From contig NZ_WPZO01000003.1 in the NCBI RefSeq assembly GCF_013031355.1, positions 372,001-436,000 of the forward strand: 64,000 nucleotides of DNA, written 5' to 3'. Under the pieces are notes generated by a model, which saw only the letters and a list, made by a program, of their open reading frames with translations, did not search any database and was not told where the DNA came from. Numbering within the stretch: position 1 is the first letter of the stretch; every line of letters begins with the position of its first letter. This stretch comes from Ruegeria arenilitoris (lineage in GTDB: Bacteria; Pseudomonadota; Alphaproteobacteria; Rhodobacterales; Rhodobacteraceae). A program made the position numbers and the translations under genes. Below are positions 22,201 through 29,958 of the stretch, piece after piece.

Positions 22201-22292
22201 GAAAAGAACCCCCAGATACCGCCAAACAGGGCAAGCAGGATTATCAGCCAAGTATAGAGCGGCCGATCAATTGAGGCGCGTGCGATGTTCAT
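19251..22292 (-). CDS. RND-family efflux permease
   Basis: 1013 residues, 12 expected membrane helices and two large periplasmic loops, of the HAE1-like group. It opens MNIARASIDRPLYTWLIILL and carries the conserved GMLVDNAIVVAEGMQ helix (TM4 Asp residue pattern) and GMLIKNGIVLVEEID near the C-terminus. It is a proton-driven exporter working with the adaptor upstream. No outer-membrane channel gene is next to it, so a TolC-like partner must come from elsewhere. Substrates unknown. Confidence 0.95.
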   Translation of the reverse strand: MNIARASIDRPLYTWLIILLALFGGIWGFFSLGRLEDPAFTIKNAVIATQYPGATAEQVALEVSEPLESAIQQMGEVKTITSVNQPGFSLIEVEIKSTYDGTELPRIWTELRAKMRDAARSLPPGVGQPMVNDGFGDVFGLFYAVTADGFSDAEKHELATFLRRELLTVSGVADVEVMGLPQEAIFVEPDLAISVNQNVPIQTVNEAIANADSVNASGSVRSENNRTTILTAEGSDSVSAIAGLSVGSQGQVINLFDMSNVYRGRQTDPDVMIRFNGAEAFTLGIAGLSTENIVEVGQRADAKFAELDSQIPFGVEILPIYQQHVVVEQASNDFLVNLAMSVSIVVAVLGIFMGWRAAVVVGSTLLLTVVGTLLFMSLFSIEMERISLGALIIAMGMLVDNAIVVAEGMQIAMLRGKNSRDAADEAASKTQIPLLGATVIGIMAFAGIGLSPDATGEFLFSLFAVIGISLMLSWVLALTVTPLLGHYFFKQGKEGAVDAYGGIMFRVYGAILRWSLRMRWLVIAALTGVTVVCFAGFGLVKQQFFPDSNTPLFFVHYNLPQGTPIARTAEDMAVFEDWLAERDDVVSVATFVGQGATRFLLTYSAEKPNPSYGHMIIRTETLDDIPALQADLEAFGQAQFPEGQFRTKRLIFGPGGGDPIQARFSGSDPAVLRELADAAVLKMREASPNALNVYHDWREQELAVQPIYATERAQTAGVSREDIAATLQFSTDGITAGGFRERDRLIPIILRRPADGDYSIVDQVVYSDESQRFVPIEQMVDGFEYKPLSTLVHRRDRVLTITVGADIPPDMTAAQVHSEVRAAIEDMELPPGYRMEWGGEFENAGEANESLGRQLPLSLLIMVLISVLIFNAIRQPVIIWLLVPMSVNGVVIGLLGTGLPFTFTALLGLLSLSGMLIKNGIVLVEEIDLVRATGKPLREAIVEASVSRLRPVMLAAITTILGMAPLLTDAFFRSMAVTIMGGLAFATILTMVAAPVFYLVFFARDEKREAAAT

Positions 22293-22302
22293 CTGTCTGC
22301 CC

Positions 22303-23340
22303 TCAATTCGCGAAACCGATAAAACGGCGCACCGCCTGACCGTCGGTCAGGGCCCCGCCTCCGGCGACAACGATTTCGTCGCCATCCGAAAGGCCGGTCA
22401 GCACGCGAACCTCGCCTGTCTGGGTCGGCTCGATCGTGACAGGAACGTGACGAATGGTGCCTTCATCGGCACCTACCGGCGAAAACACCATGACGCCCAG
22501 CGCGCCTTCGGCATCCGCAACAATGGCCGAAGCCGGGATAACGATACCGGTCCGGGTATCTTGCACCTTCACGTTCACGGTAACGGACGAGCCTGGTAGA
22601 ATCTGCAGCCCTTCGGGCGGAGTCAGTCCGAACTGGATGCGGAACGTCTGGCCAACGCTGGAGGTTTCGGCATCAAACTCGCGGATCTCAAGGGGAAACA
22701 CTTCATCACTGGCAGGAAACTTCGCCGTAATTGCCAGCTCATCTTCTTGAGAAGACCGCTGGAACAGAATTTCGGGCACATCGACCTCGATCCGCAACTC
22801 GGACATGTCGTGAATGCGGACAATGGGCGCACCAGCCGACACCGTGGTAAAGGCCTCGACCGTCCGGCTGGACACCAACGCATCGAACGGTGCGGTTAGC
22901 GTAGCGTGTTCCAGATCGTATTCCGCATCCCGCACCGCGATCTCGGCCAGTTGTGCAGCCGTTTCCGCATCATCCACCGCCACCTGGCTGGCCGTCGTTC
23001 CGCGTAGGCGCGACAGACGGGCCAGGGTTCGATCGGCCTGATCCTTTTGCAGCACAGCTCGGTCATAGCGGCGCTGGAACGGGGCCTGATCCAGTTGCGC
23101 AATCAACCCGCCCTCGGGGATCACAAAGCCCTCGGTCACCGGCATTTTCACAATTTGGCCTGAGACCTGAAAGGCCAGATCAACAGTCTGCCGAGCGGCC
23201 ACGCGCCCGAAGAACTGCCGTGAAAACCCGGGCGAGGTTTCTCGCACCTGCATCAGCTTGACCGGTTTGGCCGTGTCTTGTGCGACAACCGTAGTCGCCA
23301 GTGCGATCAGGGTCGCACTCAGAACAGAGAGGAGTTTCAT
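22303..23340 (-). CDS. RND efflux periplasmic adaptor (membrane fusion protein)
   Basis: 345 residues. A signal peptide (MKLLSVLSATLIALATTVVAQ) is followed by the barrel-sandwich hybrid half (VDLAFQVSGQIVKMPVTEGF), a helical hairpin with ARLSRLRGTTAS, the second lipoyl half (LTAPFDALVSSRTVE) and the beta-barrel. It links the RND permease to the outer-membrane channel. The start overlaps the marR stop by 4 bp, and the next gene follows after 10 bp. Confidence 0.94.
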   Translation of the reverse strand: MKLLSVLSATLIALATTVVAQDTAKPVKLMQVRETSPGFSRQFFGRVAARQTVDLAFQVSGQIVKMPVTEGFVIPEGGLIAQLDQAPFQRRYDRAVLQKDQADRTLARLSRLRGTTASQVAVDDAETAAQLAEIAVRDAEYDLEHATLTAPFDALVSSRTVEAFTTVSAGAPIVRIHDMSELRIEVDVPEILFQRSSQEDELAITAKFPASDEVFPLEIREFDAETSSVGQTFRIQFGLTPPEGLQILPGSSVTVNVKVQDTRTGIVIPASAIVADAEGALGVMVFSPVGADEGTIRHVPVTIEPTQTGEVRVLTGLSDGDEIVVAGGGALTDGQAVRRFIGFAN

Positions 23341-23804
23341 TTCGTCAGTCCCTCGGGAATTCCCGTTTTCAGAATGTTGTCTCGAATTTTGCGCGCCAGT
23401 CGCGCGAATTGGGCAGTTTCTTCCGCATCCAGACCAGAGGCGCGGTGAAACAGGTCTCCGGCCACGGACACCAGCATGTTGCGCATCTCTTCGCCTTGCT
23501 CCGTAAGAACCAGCAGCCAGGCCCGACGGTCTTCCGGGTCGCGTTCGCGGGTCAGCAGCCCCGCCTTTTCCAACCCGTCCGCCGTCGCCGTAATGGTCGA
23601 AGGAACGGTCAGCATATCCGTGGCCAGAACGCCCATACGCTTGGGCTGATCCAGTTTGATCACCATGTGACATTCGGCATGGCTGAGATCCGTTTCGACA
23701 CAGTCAAACGCCTCTTCCAGTTTCCAGTACAGTGCATACACCCCCATGATGGCCTGAATTTCAGGGCTGAGGCGGCCAAGCCTAGTGCTGATATCGTCTG
23801 ACAT
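23337..23804 (-). CDS. MarR family transcriptional regulator
   Basis: 155 residues with the MarR winged helix: LDQPKRMGVLATDMLTVPSTITATADGLEKAGLLTRERDPEDRR. It is first in the regulator-adaptor-permease operon, so it is the likely repressor of the pump. A TTGAA-N3-TTCAA palindrome lies about 45 bp before its ATG and would be its operator. Confidence 0.94.
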   Translation of the reverse strand: MSDDISTRLGRLSPEIQAIMGVYALYWKLEEAFDCVETDLSHAECHMVIKLDQPKRMGVLATDMLTVPSTITATADGLEKAGLLTRERDPEDRRAWLLVLTEQGEEMRNMLVSVAGDLFHRASGLDAEETAQFARLARKIRDNILKTGIPEGLTK

Positions 23805-23847
23805 ACGTACTCTCCGGATGAGTCAGGCTGGTCATATACTTCGAATT

Positions 23848-23860
23848 TTGAACTATTCAA
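23848..23860. promoter_or_regulatory. Candidate MarR operator palindrome
   Basis: TTGAACTATTCAA is a perfect inverted repeat with 5-bp arms, in the 167-bp divergent region between the MarR regulator and the KAS III gene. A looser repeat around it (TTCGAA...) extends the dyad. The position fits autorepression of the efflux operon and possibly control of the divergent gene. Confidence 0.45.
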
Positions 23861-23971
23861 GATATGAAGCTGAAATAGGTTGAACCCCGCACATTCCGTT
23901 AGGTCACCATACCTTGATCAAACCCGGCTGTGACTGCATTTTAGGCGAACTCGAAACGTCCAGGACCCGCC

Positions 23972-25096
23972 ATGTATACCCCTGCAATCACCGGCACCGG
24001 TGTTTTCACGCCCGAAAGCGTCATCACCAATGCCGAGCTTGTCGCCGCCTTCAACGCGTATGCCGACAAGCAGAACGCCGCGAATGCCGAAGCGATAGCA
24101 GCGGGCGAGATGGAGCCGATGCAGCACTCGTCAGAAGAGTTCATCCTCAAGGCGTCGGGTATCGAGAACCGCTATGTCATGAACAAATCGGGCGTTTTGG
24201 ACCCAGATGTGATGCACCCCCTGCTGCGCCAGCGTAGTGACGACGAGCCGGGCATCATGACCGAGATGGCGGTGGACGCCTGCAACAAAGCGCTGGCTCA
24301 GGCCGGGCGCAGCGCCGAAGATGTCGATCTGGTGATCTGCGCCGCGTCGAACCACGAACGCGCCTATCCCGCGATTGCGATCGAGATTCAGCAGGCGCTG
24401 GGGATCAAGGGGTTCGGCTTTGACATGAATGTCGCCTGTTCATCGGCCACGTTCGGCATCCAGGCGGCGGCGGACATGATCCGCTCGGGGTCCGTGCGGT
24501 CGGCGCTGGTGGTAAACCCCGAGATTTGTTCGGGCCATCTGGAATGGCGCGACCGCGATTGCCACTTCATCTTTGGCGATGTGGCCACGGCCACGCTGAT
24601 CGAACGGATCGAAGACGCGCAAGGCCCTCATTTCGAAATCCTCTCGACCCGCTGCGCCACCTCATTCTCAAACAACATCCGCAACAACAACGGCTTCCTG
24701 CGCCGCTCGCGTCCTGCCGGAGTGGTGGATCGTCGCGACATGCAGTTCATGCAGAACGGCCGCAAGGTCTTCAAGGAAGTGCTGCCGATGGTCAGCAAAC
24801 ACATCTCGGATCACATGGAGTCCGAAGGCGTGAGCAGCAGTGATCTGAAACGCCTATGGCTGCATCAGGCCAACAAGACGATGAACGATTTCATTGGGAA
24901 AAAGGTGCTGGGCCGCGAACCGGAAACCGGCGAGCAACCCAACATCCTTCAGGACTATGCCAACACATCCTCGGCCGGTTCGATCATTGCGTTCTCTAAA
25001 TATTCCGATGATCTGACAGACGGAGATGTCGGGCTGATCTGTTCCTTCGGGGCCGGTTATTCCGTTGGCTCAGTGATCGTGAAGCGGCACGGGTAG
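23972..25096 (+). CDS. Beta-ketoacyl-ACP synthase III family protein
   Basis: 374 residues, thiolase fold. Catalytic triad candidates are the Cys in MNVACSSATFG, the His in LWLHQANKTMNDF and the Asn in DYANTSSAGS, in the FabH order. It is about 50 residues longer than E. coli FabH (317), with an insertion after the N-terminal 30 residues (AYADKQNAANAEAIA). It may initiate fatty acid synthesis or condense a special acyl group. It is divergent from the MarR-pump operon. Confidence 0.93.
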   Translation: MYTPAITGTGVFTPESVITNAELVAAFNAYADKQNAANAEAIAAGEMEPMQHSSEEFILKASGIENRYVMNKSGVLDPDVMHPLLRQRSDDEPGIMTEMAVDACNKALAQAGRSAEDVDLVICAASNHERAYPAIAIEIQQALGIKGFGFDMNVACSSATFGIQAAADMIRSGSVRSALVVNPEICSGHLEWRDRDCHFIFGDVATATLIERIEDAQGPHFEILSTRCATSFSNNIRNNNGFLRRSRPAGVVDRRDMQFMQNGRKVFKEVLPMVSKHISDHMESEGVSSSDLKRLWLHQANKTMNDFIGKKVLGREPETGEQPNILQDYANTSSAGSIIAFSKYSDDLTDGDVGLICSFGAGYSVGSVIVKRHG

Positions 25097-25220
25097 CCCC
25101 GTCGTTCCAGCAGAGGAGATCTTTGCCATATGTTCTTGCGCCGGTTCTGAAAATTGATCACGGTGGTGATGAATAATACAGAGCAAAGTGAACTACTAAC
25201 GCTGATCAAGGTCGCCTTTT

Positions 25221-25871
25221 GTGACAGAACCTACCTTTCGTCTTCAAGACCCGCGCCCGACGCAAAAAGAAAACCCTTACACATTCCATATCCCAAGCAA
25301 GGAAGAACTTGCCGAAGTCACCAAAGGGACAACCGTCAAACTGATCTTCAGTGCAGTTCCTGCTTCCGAGAAATACGATGCAGAGCGAATGTGGGTTATA
25401 GTTGAACACCGCGATGGCACCAACCTGGTGGGCAGACTCGACAATACTCCAGAAGACATTCCAGGGTTGAACCCCGGCGATCCGGTTGAGTTTCAAATTC
25501 ATCATGTCATTGATGTTGATTGGGAAGACCCAGAACTGAATGCGCGCTTTGCAAGCGACTTCAACAACTGGTTTGCGCGTTGCTTCGTAGATGATGCGGT
25601 CCTGGAACGACGCGCCCGCGTCGGGTTTGTATATCGCGAAGACCCCGAACACGACGACGAAGACAAGTATCCTGATACCGGCTGGCGAATCCGCGCAGAT
25701 GTAGAACAGCTATCGCAAGAGGAATACGATGATACACCGTGCAGCTATGTGGCCATCGGTGCAGTATTAAATTGCGACGATAGTTTTGTACATCTGCTCT
25801 CAGAACCTGTCGGCAGCAGGTTTTTGAGAACTGAAGGAGACACCTACGAGCTTTGTCGGGAAAACCAGTAA
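25221..25871 (+). CDS. DUF2185/Imm33-like immunity protein with DUF2314-like N-terminal part
   Basis: 216 residues, GTG start with AAGG 9 nt upstream. The N-terminal half (MWVIVEHRDGT.LVGRLDNTPEDI, then LNPGDPVEFQIHHVIDVDWEDP) resembles DUF2314/DUF2185-type modules. The C-terminal half matches the Imm33 pattern: GFVYREDPEH, a GWRI strand, and LSEPVGSRFLR. Imm33-type proteins are immunity partners of polymorphic toxins. No toxin gene is next to it, and codon use is visibly less GC-rich than its neighbours. The family call rests on motif recall. Confidence 0.65.
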   Translation: MTEPTFRLQDPRPTQKENPYTFHIPSKEELAEVTKGTTVKLIFSAVPASEKYDAERMWVIVEHRDGTNLVGRLDNTPEDIPGLNPGDPVEFQIHHVIDVDWEDPELNARFASDFNNWFARCFVDDAVLERRARVGFVYREDPEHDDEDKYPDTGWRIRADVEQLSQEEYDDTPCSYVAIGAVLNCDDSFVHLLSEPVGSRFLRTEGDTYELCRENQ

Positions 25872-25930
25872 GCATGCTTAGCTGATAAAACCGATCAAAG
25901 CTGTTAGCCGCTCCACAACACCAGGATTGC

Positions 25931-26392
25931 TCAGCTCACGCTTTCCTCTTCCAGATGCAGCTTCATCTCGATCAGCACCTGTTGCAGCAGGCTGGTTTCT
26001 TTCAACAGGCGCTTGGCTTCGTTCACGGTGATAATACCGTCCTCGATGGCGGCCTGATATTCGGTCATCAGCATCGCGAACCGTTGGCTCAGGGCGATGA
26101 CGTCCGAGTTCACCCCTCCGGTACGCGGTTTGTCCGTGTTGCGGCCATCGTAGGACAAGGTGATGTTCTTCAGGTCGGCCAGCGCCGAGGTGACATGCGG
26201 ATAGGTCGAAACGGCCTCAAGCCGGGCCACGGCGTCCACCGGCATGAACCGGTCAACATGTTCGGCGTTGTCTGAATAATACCGGCCCAAAGTCGCCTTG
26301 GATTTGCCTGTGATGTCACATGCGGATTCAATGCCGACATCTTTGACCAATGCTTCGGTGTGTTTTTTCAGATAGGCCCCGATATCTGCCAT
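25931..26392 (-). CDS. Unknown protein with possible N-terminal HTH
   Basis: 153 residues from the ATG preceded by AAAAGG; the longer frame upstream crosses an inverted repeat. Residues 20-45 (IESACDITGKSKATLGRYYS) read like a helix-turn-helix of the 'which-monomer-to-bind' type, and the rest is helical, ending in an acidic segment (MKLHLEEESVS). No family is recognised. A CCCCCACA/TGTGGGGG repeat lies 24 bp before the start and could be its own operator. Confidence 0.65.
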   Translation of the reverse strand: MADIGAYLKKHTEALVKDVGIESACDITGKSKATLGRYYSDNAEHVDRFMPVDAVARLEAVSTYPHVTSALADLKNITLSYDGRNTDKPRTGGVNSDVIALSQRFAMLMTEYQAAIEDGIITVNEAKRLLKETSLLQQVLIEMKLHLEEESVS

Positions 26393-26415
26393 GTTTTTAC
26401 CTTTTCTGCCTGTCC

Positions 26416-26442
26416 CCCCCACAATATCTGCCACTGTGGGGG
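26416..26442. repeat. Inverted repeat CCCCCACA-N11-TGTGGGGG
   Basis: A perfect 8-bp dyad with an 11-nt spacer lies just upstream of the HTH-like gene. The spacing (centre to centre about 19 nt, two helical turns) suits a dimeric DNA-binding protein. A second small dyad (GGGAAA-GAAA-TTTCCC, 26447-26462) follows. Confidence 0.55.
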
Positions 26443-26610
26443 AAAGGGGAAAGAAATTTCCCATACTCGATTCTTAATTGAAATGTCATACATTGGCTAT
26501 CCCTCAGATATTCGGGGGTTTTGTGAGTGAGTGACGGCAGTTCCGGCTGGTGATGAGTGATTGTGAGGCAGAATTTTAGCCTCGCTCTGTATTGGCCGCC
26601 TGTCGGCCAA

Positions 26611-26689
26611 CGGCGTCGTTGTTGTTGATGTGGGGGATCCATCCCCCTTGAGCTTTACGCTCGGCCCCCGCACAACAACGGCGGCGTCG
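26611..26689 (+). promoter_or_regulatory. Long structured leader upstream of tdk
   Basis: The arms 26611-26636 and 26665-26689 can pair over about 25 bp with one bulged A (26628) and a few G-U pairs, closing a 28-nt loop that itself holds GAGC-TTTAC-GCTC. An alternative, mutually exclusive hairpin is the perfect palindrome GGGGGATCCATCCCCC (26632-26647). A third dyad, TTGGCCG-CCTGT-CGGCCAA, precedes them (26592-26610). The region is 60 bp before the tdk start. The 357-bp gap as a whole has no other gene I can see. Confidence 0.5.
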
Positions 26690-26749
26690 CTTCTTTCCCC
26701 CGATTTTGACATCTTGCCCAAGGGGATCAGGCGTTTTAGACCCGGGCGC

Positions 26750-27328
26750 ATGGCAAAGCTCTACTTCAATTATTCGACCATGAACGCGGGCAAATCGACC
26801 GTGTTGCTGCAGGCCTCGCACAACTATCGCGAGCGGGGCATGGACACCTACCTGATGACCGCGGCGTTGGATGGGAGGGCCGGGGTGGGCAAGATCGCCT
26901 CGCGGATCGGGATTTCCGCCGATGCCGATACATTTTCGGTCGGCGATGACGTCTATGCGATGATTGAAGCGCGCCTGAACCAGGGCGCGATCGCCTGCGT
27001 TTTTTTGGATGAGGCGCAGTTTCTAACCGAAGAACAGGTCTGGCAACTGGCCCGCGCCGTGGATGATCTGCGTGTTCCGGTGCTGGCCTATGGGCTGCGG
27101 GTGGATTTTCAGGGTCATCTGTTCCCCGGCTCGGCGGTCCTGCTGGCGCTGGCCGATGAGATGCGCGAGGTCCGCACGATTTGCAAATGCGGCCGCAAGG
27201 CAACGATGGTGATTCGTCAGGACGAGAACGGCAATACCATCACCGAAGGCGCACAGGTGCAGATCGGCGGGAACGAGACCTATGTCTCGCTCTGCCGTAA
27301 ACACTGGCGCGAGGCGGTCGGAACCTAA
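26750..27328 (+). CDS. tdk: Thymidine kinase
   Basis: 192 residues of the TK1-like family that phosphorylates thymidine for salvage. The P-loop is in MNAGKSTVLL, the catalytic-base region in VFLDEAQFLTEEQV, and the lasso/zinc region in ICKCGRKATM with SLCRKHW. The ATG at the start of the family homology is used; the frame is open 40 codons further upstream through the structured leader. It is convergent with the next gene, overlapping by 4 bp. Confidence 0.96.
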   Translation: MAKLYFNYSTMNAGKSTVLLQASHNYRERGMDTYLMTAALDGRAGVGKIASRIGISADADTFSVGDDVYAMIEARLNQGAIACVFLDEAQFLTEEQVWQLARAVDDLRVPVLAYGLRVDFQGHLFPGSAVLLALADEMREVRTICKCGRKATMVIRQDENGNTITEGAQVQIGGNETYVSLCRKHWREAVGT

Positions 27329-28275
27329 ACCGGATTCGGCAACGCGTGGCCTGCAACAAAAGCTGCTACGTTGTCCAACGCCATGTGGCCCATATCGCTG
27401 CGTACTTCCTCGGTCGCGGTGCCCAGGTGGGGCAACAGGGTAACATTCTGCATGTCACGCAGAGCCTGCGGAACGGCGGGTTCGAATTCGTAAACGTCCA
27501 GACCTGCACCCGCGATCTCGCCCGATTGCAGCGCCGCAATCAGGGCCGACTCGTCCACGACCTCTCCGCGCGCGATGTTGATCAGGATGGCCGAGGGATT
27601 CATCGCCCCAAGCACCAAAGCGTCAATCAGATGACGGGTTTCCGCACCACCGGGGACGGCGAGGATCAGGAAATCGACAGAACCTGCCAGTGCTTTGAGA
27701 TCGCTGGTGTACACGGCCGGAAAGTCCAAGTCTTTCGGACTGCGAGACTGATAGGCGACCTGCATTCCGAACCCGAAATGGCAACGGCGGGCGATGGCCT
27801 GACCGATACGGCCCATGCCGACGATACCCACACGCTTGCCGGTGACGTGATGGCCCAGCATCTGCGTTGGGTGCCAACCCTGCCAGTCACCTGAACGGAC
27901 CAACCGTTCGCCCTCACCCGCGCGACGCGCGGTGGTCAGCAACAATGTCATGGCAATGTCGGCGGTGGCATCGGTCACCGCGCCGGGTGTGTTGGTAACG
28001 GCAACGCCAGCGGCACGGGCTGCGTCCACGTCGATGTGATTGTAGCCGACGCCAAAATTCGCCAGCAGCTTGCAGCGCGGGTTGGGCGCTTCGGCGAACA
28101 CTTGAGCCGAGAATAGATCACCTAGTGTGGGCACAACCACGTCAAAGTCAGTCAGAGCGCGCAGCATCTCATCGCGTGTCAAAGGCAGCGTTTCACTGCG
28201 AATCTCGACATCGAACTCGGCACGGGCGCGGGCTTCGACGGCGGCGGTCATCGGGCGGGCAATAAACAGTTTCAT
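27325..28275 (-). CDS. D-2-hydroxyacid dehydrogenase (glyoxylate/hydroxypyruvate reductase type)
   Basis: 316 residues. NAD(P)-binding GxGxxG in VGIVGMGRIGQAIARR, the Arg of the triad in INIARGEVVDE, Glu in LDVYEFEP, and His in LLPHLGTATEEV. The substrate is probably glyoxylate or hydroxypyruvate, reduced to glycolate or glycerate; the exact one cannot be read from sequence. The start shares one base with the stop of the CsaA-like gene. Confidence 0.92.
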   Translation of the reverse strand: MKLFIARPMTAAVEARARAEFDVEIRSETLPLTRDEMLRALTDFDVVVPTLGDLFSAQVFAEAPNPRCKLLANFGVGYNHIDVDAARAAGVAVTNTPGAVTDATADIAMTLLLTTARRAGEGERLVRSGDWQGWHPTQMLGHHVTGKRVGIVGMGRIGQAIARRCHFGFGMQVAYQSRSPKDLDFPAVYTSDLKALAGSVDFLILAVPGGAETRHLIDALVLGAMNPSAILINIARGEVVDESALIAALQSGEIAGAGLDVYEFEPAVPQALRDMQNVTLLPHLGTATEEVRSDMGHMALDNVAAFVAGHALPNPV

Positions 28276-28613
28276 CAGTGCATCCGCCCGCCGACAGGAA
28301 CCTCACCATCCGGTCCGATCAGGACGATCTCGCCGTTTTCATCGGGCAGGCCCAGCACCAGAACCTCGGACATGAAGCGACCGATCTGGCGTGGAGGGAA
28401 GTTGACAACGGCCATCACCTGTTTGCCCACCAGCGTTGCCGGGTCGTAATGCGCGGTGACCTGGGCCGAGGTTTTCCGCTCTCCAATCTCATCACCGAAA
28501 TCGATCCACATCTTGATCGCAGGCTTGCGGGCCTCAGGGTACGGTTCAGCGCGGATCACTTCGCCCACGCGGATATCAACTTTGAGAAAGTCGTCGAAGG
28601 TAATCTCACCCAC
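28275..28613 (-). CDS. csaA: tRNA-binding domain protein (CsaA-like)
   Basis: 112 residues, an OB-fold tRNA-binding domain: FLKVDIRVGEVIRAE, a middle KTSAQVTAHY, and VNFPPRQIGRFMSEVLVLG. CsaA proteins are small dimers reported as tRNA-binding or secretion-associated chaperones. It overlaps the proC end by 8 bp and abuts the dehydrogenase start, so three genes form one unit. Confidence 0.9.
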   Translation of the reverse strand: MGEITFDDFLKVDIRVGEVIRAEPYPEARKPAIKMWIDFGDEIGERKTSAQVTAHYDPATLVGKQVMAVVNFPPRQIGRFMSEVLVLGLPDENGEIVLIGPDGEVPVGGRMH

Positions 28614-29421
28614 GGGACAGCTCCTTGGATCGGTCGGTTGCGGCTTTGACCGCGCGGTGCAGCAGGTCGGGGAAGCCTTCTTCTTCGTGCATCAGCACCT
28701 CAAGCGCGGCTTGTGTGGTGCCGTTGGGCGAGGTCACGTTGATTCGCAATTGCGAGGGGTCTTCCTCGGCCGCCATCGCCAAGGCCCCTGCCCCGGCGAC
28801 GGTGGATTTGGCCAGCTTCATCGCCAGCTCATGCGGCAGCCCCTGCGCCTGACCGGCGGCGGCCAGCGTTTCGATCAGGTGGAATACATAGGCCGGACCC
28901 GAGCCGCTGAGGCCAGTGACAGCGTCCATCTGCGCCTCATCGTCGAGCCGGACGGTCTCGCCAATGGCCGATAGCAAATTTTCGGCCAGCGCAACATCGG
29001 CATCCGACGCAATCGAATTGCCGATCAGCGCGGTGATTCCCCGCCGGATCGCGGCAGGTGTGTTTGGCATGGCGCGCACGATCGGCGTTCCCTCACCCAA
29101 CACAGATTCGAATGTGGCGATCGAGGTGCCCGCAGCAACCGATACAAACAAGCTGCCCCCGCCGCCCAGCGCTTTGATCGCGGGCAGAGCCTCACCCATC
29201 ATCTGCGGCTTGACGGCCACCAGCACCACTGCGGGCGCTTCGGGCAACGGAGTGTTGATGTTGACGCCTTGCGCCTTCAACCAGTCCGAGGGGTTCGGGT
29301 CGATCACCCAGACGGCTGACGCAGGAAGGCCATGCTCCAACCATCCGGCGAGCATGGCCGATCCCATCTTGCCGCAGCCCAGAAGCACCAGCCCCTGCTC
29401 GGCGACGCGTGACATGTCCAT
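28606..29421 (-). CDS. proC: Pyrroline-5-carboxylate reductase
   Basis: 271 residues. It reduces pyrroline-5-carboxylate to proline with NAD(P)H. N-terminal Rossmann loop LLGCGKMGSAML; C-terminal dimer domain with TGLSGSGPAYVFHLIE and NVTSPNGTTQAAL. A second, distant ProC-like protein lies between purE and purK. Confidence 0.96.
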   Translation of the reverse strand: MDMSRVAEQGLVLLGCGKMGSAMLAGWLEHGLPASAVWVIDPNPSDWLKAQGVNINTPLPEAPAVVLVAVKPQMMGEALPAIKALGGGGSLFVSVAAGTSIATFESVLGEGTPIVRAMPNTPAAIRRGITALIGNSIASDADVALAENLLSAIGETVRLDDEAQMDAVTGLSGSGPAYVFHLIETLAAAGQAQGLPHELAMKLAKSTVAGAGALAMAAEEDPSQLRINVTSPNGTTQAALEVLMHEEEGFPDLLHRAVKAATDRSKELSRG

Positions 29422-29457
29422 GATTGCCCCTCCCCTTAGTCGGCTTGGGGCAAAGCT

Positions 29458-29958
29458 TTACGCGCGGCCGTAGGCCTCTGCAATGGCGACTTGCATCGCT
29501 TCTTCAGGGGTCCGGTTGCCCCATGTGACCAGCTGGATCGCCGGGTAGTAACGCTCGGCGCTCAGCACCGCTGCGTTGATCATCGTGTCGATCTGTTCCG
29601 GGCTGGCCATCTGACCACCGGCCAGAACCAGACCGTAGCGATAGACCATCAGCTTCTGGTTGGCCCAGTACGTGAACGCCCCGGCCCAGCACTGATCGTT
29701 CATCTTGTTCAGCAGCTCGTACAGCTCGCTCTCACGCTCCGACGGTGGCTCCATTTCAAAAGAGCAGACCATCCGCAGGGTTTCGTCATAGTGCGACCAG
29801 GCCAGAGTGATCGAGTATGTGCGCCACTGCCCTTCGACAGCCATGGCAATCTGATCATCCCCGATCCGGTCAAAGTCCCAGTCGTGATGTTCAGCCAAAT
29901 GTTCAACAATATCGATCGGATGAAGGTCTTCTTCGAGAAACTGCTCGGAAAGGGCCAT
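29458..29958 (-). CDS. YbjN domain-containing protein
   Basis: 166 residues. The YbjN (type III secretion chaperone-like) fold is shown by YSITLAWSHYDETLRMVCSFE and NDQCWAGAFTYWANQKLMVYR. The domain is a putative sensor/regulator in other proteobacteria, function unsettled. No signal peptide, so cytosolic. It stands 36 bp upstream of proC and may be cotranscribed. Confidence 0.88.
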   Translation of the reverse strand: MALSEQFLEEDLHPIDIVEHLAEHHDWDFDRIGDDQIAMAVEGQWRTYSITLAWSHYDETLRMVCSFEMEPPSERESELYELLNKMNDQCWAGAFTYWANQKLMVYRYGLVLAGGQMASPEQIDTMINAAVLSAERYYPAIQLVTWGNRTPEEAMQVAIAEAYGRA

